Assembly: GCA_021106775.1 (NCBI GenBank)
Contig: JAIOTL010000090.1
Coordinates: forward strand, 1-21,100
From: Planctomycetota bacterium
GTDB lineage: Bacteria; Planctomycetota; UBA8742; SKZP01; JAIOTL01
Direction of reading: 5' to 3'
DNA: 21,100 nt
Under the pieces are notes generated by a model, which was not told the origin of the DNA, searched no databases, and saw only the letters and a program-made list of their open reading frames with translations. Every line of letters starts with the position of its first letter. Positions within the stretch are counted from its first letter, which is position 1. Positions 14,927-21,100 of this stretch are shown one piece after another. The position numbers were made by a program, and so were the translations under genes.

Positions 14927-15325
14927 ATGACAAAATTACCTGAAACTATTCCAGCAAACGAGCTTAAATACTGGATAAGCATGTTCGGTAAATCTTCGAT
15001 GAATGTCAGACTTGAACTCACTAAAAAGATTCTTATGCATGGAAAAATTGCTATTCCCCACTTAATCGAAGGTTTGAGCGACAAAATCTGGAGCGTCAGA
15101 CAGGACTGCGCGAATGCACTTGCAGAAATCGGTGATGAACGCGCTATTGAACCTTTGAAAAAAACATTATTCGACCAGGAAAAAGGTGTCAGATTTGAAT
15201 CAGCAAGGGCGATAAGCAAAATCGGAAGCGAAGAAGACAAACAACTGCTTCTAAAACTCGCAAAGGAAACGCTCGACGATGATTTCAGGCATTTCCTTTA
15301 CGATTGCTTAACGGGTTCAATTTGA
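14927..15325 (+). CDS. Small HEAT-repeat protein
   Basis: The 132-residue protein contains two to three HEAT/PBS-lyase-type helical repeats: IPHLIEGLSDKIWSVRQDCANALAEIG (about 44-69), then AIEPLKKTLFDQEKGVRFESARAISKIG (about 73-100). A shorter third helix pair follows to the end. Such alpha-solenoids mediate protein-protein binding; no enzyme motif is visible. The gene stands alone, divergent from infA and convergent with rpoC, so context gives no function. A full-length small protein is likely, as the ATG is preceded by a gene-free region. Confidence 0.85.
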   Translation: MTKLPETIPANELKYWISMFGKSSMNVRLELTKKILMHGKIAIPHLIEGLSDKIWSVRQDCANALAEIGDERAIEPLKKTLFDQEKGVRFESARAISKIGSEEDKQLLLKLAKETLDDDFRHFLYDCLTGSI

Positions 15326-15355
15326 TTATTCGGCAGTGGAAAACAATGGTTTGTG

Positions 15356-15487
15356 TGTCATTCCAGCGAAAGCAGGCGGACAAAGTCCTTTAATTATCCA
15401 GCAGTATTACTGAATATTTAGCTTATGCTTTTAGCATAAACTCGGTGTCTTGTATTCGCTGGATTCCCAATCAAGTCGGGAATGACA
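15356..15487. repeat. MITE-like element with TGTCATTCC inverted ends
   Basis: The left end is TGTCATTCCAGCGAAAGCAG (15356 onward). The right end, read in reverse complement from 15487, starts TGTCATTCCC and later reaches TCCAGCGAA. So TGTCATTCC and TCCAGCGAA occur in inverted orientation at both ends. The right arm forms its own hairpin, ATTCCC (15463-15468) with GGGAAT (15478-15483). The interior has a perfect TTATGCT-TTT-AGCATAA hairpin (15423-15439). No coding potential is seen. It fills most of the convergent HEAT/rpoC spacer. Confidence 0.65.
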
Positions 15488-15503
15488 GAAACATTATTTC
15501 TGT
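15485..15503. other. Perfect 7-bp hairpin downstream of rpoC
   Basis: ACAGAAA (15485-15491) pairs perfectly with TTTCTGT (15497-15503) around a 5-base loop, 22 bases past the rpoC stop codon. It is AT-rich and lacks a T-run on the minus strand, so it may only be a 3'-end stabiliser or weak terminator. It overlaps the end of the adjacent MITE-like element by three bases. Confidence 0.35.
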
Positions 15504-15525
15504 ATAACTACCGATTATTTTTGGT

Positions 15526-18500
15526 CTATTCTTTCTCAGTTATAGGCGTCTCTTCAACAACTGCGACTATTTTTTCCTTTGCGTCTTTCTTAACTTCTTC
15601 CTTAACTTCTTCCTTAACTTCTTCCTTAACTTCTTCTTTAACTTCTTCCTTCGATTCTACTTGCTCTGAGTCAGCATTTTCAAGCTCTTCTTCGTCATCT
15701 TCCTCTTTGCCGACAACATTCACTTTACCCTGATAATACGCCTTAAAACCAGTACCTGCAGGAATAATATGACCCAAAATCACGTTTTCCTTCAGTCCAA
15801 GTAGGTTATCTTCCTTACCCGCAAGCGATGCCTCAGTAAGAACCTTGGTTGTTTCCTGGAAACTTGCTGCGGAAAGGAAAGATTCAGTCGCAAGCGATGC
15901 TTTCGTTACACCCATCAAAAGCGGACGATAACTTGCAGGCATACCACCTTCACTTTGCACTGTCTCGTTATATGTTTTAAGAATAAACTTATCAATCGTT
16001 TGGTCAGGTAATAACTCGGTATCTCCAGGCTTGTCAGTAATCTGTACTTTCCTGAGCATCTGCGAAATAATAACCTCAATATGTTTGTCATTAATCGTTA
16101 CACCCTGGTCGCGATAAACATTCTGTACTTCGTTCAAGATATACTCTGTAACCGCGTCAACACCTGCAATGCGTAGAAGCTGTTTCGGTACAATTGGACC
16201 TGCATCAATCGGCTCACCTGCAACAACTTTATCGCCAGTTCTAACACGCAGTTGTTTACCGGCAGCGACAAGATGTTCAAGGGCGTTATCGGTATTAGGG
16301 TCACGAACGATAACAATACGTTTTCCGCGTCTTCTTTCTTCGCTTAATTCGACGACACCCGTCATTTCGGAAAGAACAGCAGGATTTTTCGGTGTTCGAG
16401 CATCAAAAAGCTCTTGAACACGAGGTAATCCACCGACAATATCGTGAGAACTTACAACTGCAAGCGGAGTCTTTGCCAACTCATCACCGACTTTAACAAT
16501 CTGTCCTTCCTTAACCTCGATAAGAGCTTTAATAGGCAAAGGATAGAAAGCCAGAGTATCGTTACTTTTCGCATCTTCAATCACGATTTCAGGATGCAAA
16601 TATCCCTTATGGTCAATAACAATCGAAACTTGTTTATCTGACCCTTTGTGCTGTTCAGTCTTAAAAGTTTGTCCGGGAATCAAGTCGTTGAACGATATTT
16701 TACCAGCAACTTCAGAAAGTATGGGCGTTGAGTGCGGTTCCCATTCCACAATTCGCTTACCCGCTTTTACGGTGTCGCCATCATCAACCAAAATATTGTA
16801 GCCAGGGTGAAGATCGTACGATTCAATTTCCTTACCGCTTTTGTTAATAATTGCCAGTTCACCACCGCGTTTTAGAACTATTCGTGTTTTTTTACTGTTC
16901 AAAGCCCATTCAACGTTTTTGAAAACGACTTTTCCTTTGTTTCTTGTCTGATAATTGTCCTGCTTCGATGTTGCCATTGCGATACCACCGATATGGAAAG
17001 TACGCATTGTAAGCTGAGTTCCCGGCTCACCGATAGATTGAGCTGCTATAATACCTACTGCAAGCCCTTCTTCGACAAGCTTGGATGAACTCAGGTCAGC
17101 ACCGTAGCATTTCGCACATACGCCCAGAGGAGATTGACATCTCAATGTTGACCGAACTTCAACTTCTAAGATGTTCGCATCTTCAATTTTATCGGCAATG
17201 TCATCAGTAATCAGCTCATTCGCTTCGATAATGATGTTTCTCTTGCTGTCCGTGATTCTATGTAGCGAAACACGTCCACGAAGTATTTCCCGTAAAGGTA
17301 CTTCATTTTTCTCACCTTTATTTATTGAGCGTTTCTTGACTCCCATAATCGCACCACAATCATATTCGTTAACAACGACGTTTTGAGCGACGTCTGCCAG
17401 TTTACGAGTCATGTAGCCTGAGTCCGCAGTTTTCAATGCTGTATCTGCCAAACCTTTTCGCGCACCATGCGTTGAACTGAAATACTCCAGAACGCGCAAA
17501 CCTTCGCGGAAATTTGCCTTAATCGGCGTTTCAATGATTTTTCCACCTGGTTTCGCAACCAATCCTCGCATACCGGCAAGCTGACGAACCTGGTCAACAG
17601 AACCACGAGCACCAGAGAAAGCCATCATGTAAATCGGATTCAAGTAAGGAGCCATCACGCCATCGGACTTTCTGGGTCTTTTGTCGTACTCAAGCTCATG
17701 CATCATTTCCTTACCGATTTCATCACGAGCGGCAGTCCAAATATCAATAATCAGCGAAGACCTTTCGTTTTCGGTAATCATCATCTGCTCAAACTGCTCA
17801 AGAATTTGGTCAGCACGCTCCTGTGCCTGTTTTACAATATCGTATTTTCTATCGGGAATTCGCAAGTCGTCTTTGGAAATCGAGATTCCGCCGAGTGTTG
17901 CTGATTTGAATCCGAATTCCTTCATCTCATCAAGCATTTGAAGGGTTTTCTTCTTACCGAGTCTGCGGAAACAGATTGCAATAATCTTCTGCAGGTCTTT
18001 TTTCTTAAGCGCAAAATTATAGAAAGGCATGTTATCAGGAAGCATGTCACTGAAAAGAATTCGCCCTGAAGTCGTCAAATATTTTTTCGGGAACTTCGAA
18101 TTTAGAAATGCTTGTTTCTCAGTATTGTTCCATTGCTTGGTTTTCCATTCGTAGCTGACAACCTCATCCTTTTTATTCTTTACGATATTAGGATATTGAT
18201 TCTCAGGCAGCCAGATTTTGTCATCCGCCATTTCATGTTTTTTTAGAACTTCGTCGTTTTCGGAGAACCTGACCCAGATTTTCGTATGTTTGTCAATTTT
18301 ACCATGTGCAAATGCCATTAGTGCTTCGTTCTTATCCGCAAAATGTGGTGCTTTCCGTTCGTCGAATCCCGGCACATCCTTTAAATCTGCGGTCATGTAG
18401 AAACATCCGAGTACAATATCATGTGAAGGTGTAATAATCGGGTTTCCATGTGCAGGGGAGAAAATATTGTGTGTCGAAAGCATTAATGTATATGCTTCTG

Positions 18501-19926
18501 TTTGTGCTTCAAGCGACAAAGGCAAATGAACAGCCATCTGGTCGCCGTCGAAGTCAGCGTTGAAACCGGCACAAACGAGAGGGTGCAGAGTAATTGCATT
18601 ACCTTCGACGAGAACAGGCTCAAACGCCTGAATACCCATTCTGTGTAGCGTTGGTGCACGGTTGAGAAGCACAGGATGATTTTGAATCACCTCGTCGAGA
18701 ATGTCCCAAACTTCAGGAGTTTTGCGTTCGAGAAGTTTTTTTGCGGATTTTATCGTATCTGCAAAACCGCGTTCTTTCAGGAGTCTGATAATAAACGGCT
18801 GGAAAAGTTCGAGTGCAATCTTTTTCGGCAGACCACATTGATGCAGATGAAGCTGCGGGTCCACAACAATCACAGACCGACCGGAATAATCCACGCGTTT
18901 TCCAAGCAGATTCTCGCGAAAACGTCCCTGCTTGCCCTTAATCATGTCTGTCAATGATTTCAAGGGTCTTCCCGATGAGCCTGTTACTGGACGCTTGCAT
19001 CTTGCATTGTCGAATAACGCGTCAACGGACTGCTGCAACATGCGTTTTTCGTTGCGGATAATAACTTCAGGTGAATTCAGGTCAATGAGCTTTTTCAGTC
19101 GATTATTTCTGTTAATCAAACGTCTGTAGAGGTCATTTAAGTCTGATGTTGCGAAATTGCCTGATTCAAGAAGGATCAGCGGTCGCAGGTCTGGTGGAAT
19201 AACCGGAATTACTTCCAAGACCATATTTTCGGGTTTATTTACTTCATCAGAATTGCGCAAAAGCTCAATTGTCTTCAATCTCTTGATGATATCCTTCTTC
19301 TTCTGCTGAGATCTCGTCTCACGCAATTTCACTCGAAGGTCTTCCGAAATTTCCGCAAGATTCATCTTTTCGAGCATTCTATTGACTGCTTCCGCTCCCA
19401 TTTTTGCGGTGAAAGCATCGCGATAACGTTTTTTGAATTCGCGATATTCTTCGTCAGTCAGAAGCTGTTTTTCTTTCAACTTAATGTTCTCATCCTCAAC
19501 ATCAGTTACGATGTAGCTCTGGAAATATATAACTTTTTCGAGTTCATTGACTTTTAAGCCTAGCAATGCACCGATTCTTGACGGCATAGCTTTGAAAAAC
19601 CAGATATGCACAACAGGTGCTGCCAGATTAATATGCCCGAATCTCTTACGCCTGACCTTATTTGTGGTAACTTTTACCCCGCATCTGTCGCAAACCACTC
19701 CCTTGTACTTGATGCCTTTGTATTTTCCACATAAACACTCATAATCGCGTTCGGGACCGAAAATCTTTTCACAAAACAAACCGTCCCGTTCAGGACGATA
19801 TGTTCGGTAATTTATTGTCTCAGGCTTACGAACTTCGCCGCTAGACCAACCGCGAATGACTTCAGCACTAGCAAGGCTAATCTGAACCATCCCATAGTCG
19901 TTTATCTTGTTGTAAAAGTTATCCAT
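15526..19926 (-). CDS. rpoC: DNA-directed RNA polymerase subunit beta'
   Basis: The 1466-residue beta' subunit is complete. The N-terminal zinc site has C64, C66, C79 and C82 (CLCGKYKG...CDRC). The catalytic metal motif NADFDGDQM is at 456-464. The second zinc site has C857, C930, C937 and C940, with the same spacing as the family (73, 7 and 3). The bridge/trigger region around [20 protein letters not shown] is intact. The start ATG at 19926 (MDNFYNK) is preferred over an in-frame TTG at 19938, because GGAG lies 7 bases before the ATG. The start is 12 bases after the rpoB stop, as in the usual rpoBC operon. The last about 70 residues are unusual: an acidic stretch ([15 protein letters not shown]) and five KEEV-type repeats extend past the conserved end of the protein. 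Confidence 0.98.
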   Translation of the reverse strand: MDNFYNKINDYGMVQISLASAEVIRGWSSGEVRKPETINYRTYRPERDGLFCEKIFGPERDYECLCGKYKGIKYKGVVCDRCGVKVTTNKVRRKRFGHINLAAPVVHIWFFKAMPSRIGALLGLKVNELEKVIYFQSYIVTDVEDENIKLKEKQLLTDEEYREFKKRYRDAFTAKMGAEAVNRMLEKMNLAEISEDLRVKLRETRSQQKKKDIIKRLKTIELLRNSDEVNKPENMVLEVIPVIPPDLRPLILLESGNFATSDLNDLYRRLINRNNRLKKLIDLNSPEVIIRNEKRMLQQSVDALFDNARCKRPVTGSSGRPLKSLTDMIKGKQGRFRENLLGKRVDYSGRSVIVVDPQLHLHQCGLPKKIALELFQPFIIRLLKERGFADTIKSAKKLLERKTPEVWDILDEVIQNHPVLLNRAPTLHRMGIQAFEPVLVEGNAITLHPLVCAGFNADFDGDQMAVHLPLSLEAQTEAYTLMLSTHNIFSPAHGNPIITPSHDIVLGCFYMTADLKDVPGFDERKAPHFADKNEALMAFAHGKIDKHTKIWVRFSENDEVLKKHEMADDKIWLPENQYPNIVKNKKDEVVSYEWKTKQWNNTEKQAFLNSKFPKKYLTTSGRILFSDMLPDNMPFYNFALKKKDLQKIIAICFRRLGKKKTLQMLDEMKEFGFKSATLGGISISKDDLRIPDRKYDIVKQAQERADQILEQFEQMMITENERSSLIIDIWTAARDEIGKEMMHELEYDKRPRKSDGVMAPYLNPIYMMAFSGARGSVDQVRQLAGMRGLVAKPGGKIIETPIKANFREGLRVLEYFSSTHGARKGLADTALKTADSGYMTRKLADVAQNVVVNEYDCGAIMGVKKRSINKGEKNEVPLREILRGRVSLHRITDSKRNIIIEANELITDDIADKIEDANILEVEVRSTLRCQSPLGVCAKCYGADLSSSKLVEEGLAVGIIAAQSIGEPGTQLTMRTFHIGGIAMATSKQDNYQTRNKGKVVFKNVEWALNSKKTRIVLKRGGELAIINKSGKEIESYDLHPGYNILVDDGDTVKAGKRIVEWEPHSTPILSEVAGKISFNDLIPGQTFKTEQHKGSDKQVSIVIDHKGYLHPEIVIEDAKSNDTLAFYPLPIKALIEVKEGQIVKVGDELAKTPLAVVSSHDIVGGLPRVQELFDARTPKNPAVLSEMTGVVELSEERRRGKRIVIVRDPNTDNALEHLVAAGKQLRVRTGDKVVAGEPIDAGPIVPKQLLRIAGVDAVTEYILNEVQNVYRDQGVTINDKHIEVIISQMLRKVQITDKPGDTELLPDQTIDKFILKTYNETVQSEGGMPASYRPLLMGVTKASLATESFLSAASFQETTKVLTEASLAGKEDNLLGLKENVILGHIIPAGTGFKAYYQGKVNVVGKEEDDEEELENADSEQVESKEEVKEEVKEEVKEEVKEEVKKDAKEKIVAVVEETPITEKE
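15592..15651 (-). repeat. 12-base minisatellite in the 3' end of rpoC
   Basis: Five back-to-back copies of AACTTCTTCCTT on the plus strand (one with a C-to-T change) encode KEEV repeated about five times, near residues 1426-1445 of beta'. The frame is preserved by any change of copy number, so the tract can vary in length without breaking the gene. Confidence 0.9.
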
Positions 19927-19938
19927 TTTTATCTCCAA

Positions 19939-21100
19939 TTATTTGTTGCTTGAATATTTTGTGCCTTTTTTCTTCATCTCAAGAAGTTTAATGTCTTCCT
20001 CGGTTTGAATCTCCTTTTTGAAGAGTTCAATGTTTAATGCGAGACCTTTGATTTCGCTGCAAAGCACATCAAACGAAACCGGTGTTCCCGGCTCAAGAGT
20101 GTTTGAACCCTTAACCATTGATTCATAGATTTTTGTTCTTCCTTCGACATCGTCAGACTTCACGGTGAGCATTTCCTGTAGAATTGCTGATGCACCATAT
20201 GCTTCAAGTGCCCACACTTCCATCTCACCAAAACGCTGCCCGCCGAAACGTGCTTTTCCACCGAGAGGTTGTTGAGTTATCAACGAATAAGGTCCTGTTG
20301 CACGTGCATGCACTTTGTCATCAACAAGGTGATGAAGCTTAAGCATGTACATGTATCCGATTGCTGTCTCCTGGTCGAATGGGCGTCCAGTACGACCGTC
20401 GTAGAGTTGTACTTTGCCGTGAAGCGGAAGTCCCGCTTCCTTTAACGCTTTTTCGATTTCTTTCTCGCTTGCACCGTCGAAAACCGGCGTAACCATCTGA
20501 ACACCGAGTTGATGAGCAGCCCAACCAAGATGCAATTCCATAATTTGTCCGACGTTCATACGTGAGGGAACACCAAGCGGATTCAAAATCATGTCAACTG
20601 GTGTACCATCTTCTAAGAACGGCATGTCTTCGATAGGTAAAATAATTGAAACAACACCTTTGTTACCATGCCGACCTGCAAATTTATCGCCGACCGACAG
20701 CGTTCTGCGCGTTGCAACAACAACACGTGCTTTTTCAAGGACTCCTGTGGGTAGTTCGTCACCTTTGCTGATTCTGTTGACGACTTTGTTATATTCCTTC
20801 TCTGCTTCGTCGATTTTTTTGTTGGTGTCTTTCAACAGTTTTTCGATTGTTTCGCGATGTTTTGCGGCTTCTGGAATTGAATTCACAATATTATCGAATA
20901 ACAAAATCATTCTGTATTGACGTAGAGATTTTTCATCGAATTTTATCTTTTTCTGAATCTGCAATTCACCAAGTGTCTTAATCTGCTTGTCGGTGATGCT
21001 CTTAATTTCATCGAACAACTTCACTACAGTATCAGACGCAGTTTTGTAAAATAGTTCTTCCGATTTCTCAAGGTCTTTCTTGCGAGCTTTCTTTTCGTCG
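19939..21100 (-). CDS. rpoB: DNA-directed RNA polymerase subunit beta (C-terminal part; 5' end outside window)
   Basis: The frame is open to the right window edge, so the gene continues beyond it; a GTG at 21024 is only an internal codon. The visible about 387 residues cover the C-terminal third. They include [16 protein letters not shown], the [29 protein letters not shown] block and [22 protein letters not shown] near the end. These regions contact beta' and the catalytic centre. A charged helical insertion ([17 protein letters not shown] through [18 protein letters not shown]) precedes them. The protein ends in a Lys-rich tail ([11 protein letters not shown]), and rpoC follows 12 bases later. 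Confidence 0.97.
   Translation of the reverse strand, partial: DEKKARKKDLEKSEELFYKTASDTVVKLFDEIKSITDKQIKTLGELQIQKKIKFDEKSLRQYRMILLFDNIVNSIPEAAKHRETIEKLLKDTNKKIDEAEKEYNKVVNRISKGDELPTGVLEKARVVVATRRTLSVGDKFAGRHGNKGVVSIILPIEDMPFLEDGTPVDMILNPLGVPSRMNVGQIMELHLGWAAHQLGVQMVTPVFDGASEKEIEKALKEAGLPLHGKVQLYDGRTGRPFDQETAIGYMYMLKLHHLVDDKVHARATGPYSLITQQPLGGKARFGGQRFGEMEVWALEAYGASAILQEMLTVKSDDVEGRTKIYESMVKGSNTLEPGTPVSFDVLCSEIKGLALNIELFKKEIQTEEDIKLLEMKKKGTKYSSNK

Overview
The window is AT-rich bacterial chromosome (roughly 38-40% GC by eye) dominated by ordinary vertical genes: the end of rpoB, all of rpoC, infA and murG. Between them lie lineage-specific surface and signalling genes and repeat-rich spacers. 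The RpoC sequence reads, from memory, most like Planctomycetota or another PVC-type bacterium. Examples are the run through [17 protein letters not shown] and the [20 protein letters not shown] block. A kinase with large extra domains, extended -10 (TGnTATAAT) promoters rather than the Bacteroidota TAnnTTTG type, and many secreted beta-sandwich proteins fit a deep-branching, low-GC member of that group. The placement is an inference and was not tested.

Layout, left to right. Positions 2-2879 (+): two neighbouring surface proteins, each combining choice-of-anchor D (ASH-like) modules with a choice-of-anchor J (MAM-like) domain; the first is cut by the window edge and the second is a lipoprotein. 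Positions 3094-6694 (+): an FHA-Ser/Thr kinase-TM-periplasmic receptor followed 28 bases later by an AMMECR1/AmmeMemoRadiSam A gene. Positions 6695-7009: a convergent spacer holding a MITE-like inverted repeat and the terminator of the opposing gene. Positions 7010-8656 (-): a two-gene unit of an unrecognised 215-residue protein and a DNA methyltransferase, which looks like a small restriction-modification locus. Positions 8755-11502 (-): a large lipoprotein with nine FG-GAP/VCBS-like calcium-loop repeats. Positions 11503-11898: a repeat-rich spacer. Positions 11899-14239 (-): two overlapping paralogous four-helix membrane proteins, then murG. Positions 14306-14679 (-): infA followed by a tandemly duplicated 95-base terminator-bearing unit. 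Positions 14927-15325 (+): a small HEAT-repeat protein. Positions 15356-15487: a second MITE-like element at a convergent junction. Positions 15526-21100 (-): rpoC and the C-terminal part of rpoB, 12 bases apart in one operon.

Two themes link the non-coding parts. One is a family of dispersed repeats with TGTCATTC ends, which sit preferentially where genes converge. The other is a set of short GC-rich hairpins with the shared core GG(n)TTACC, whose stems vary in a base-pair-conserving way. They lie at the 3' ends of three minus-strand genes (methyltransferase, murG, infA), two of them with T-runs and therefore terminator-like. No tRNA, rRNA, CRISPR array or intact insertion sequence was seen. 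The most novel protein-level items are the unrecognised partner of the methyltransferase, the tandem membrane paralogues upstream of murG, and the KEEV-repeat tail on RpoC.
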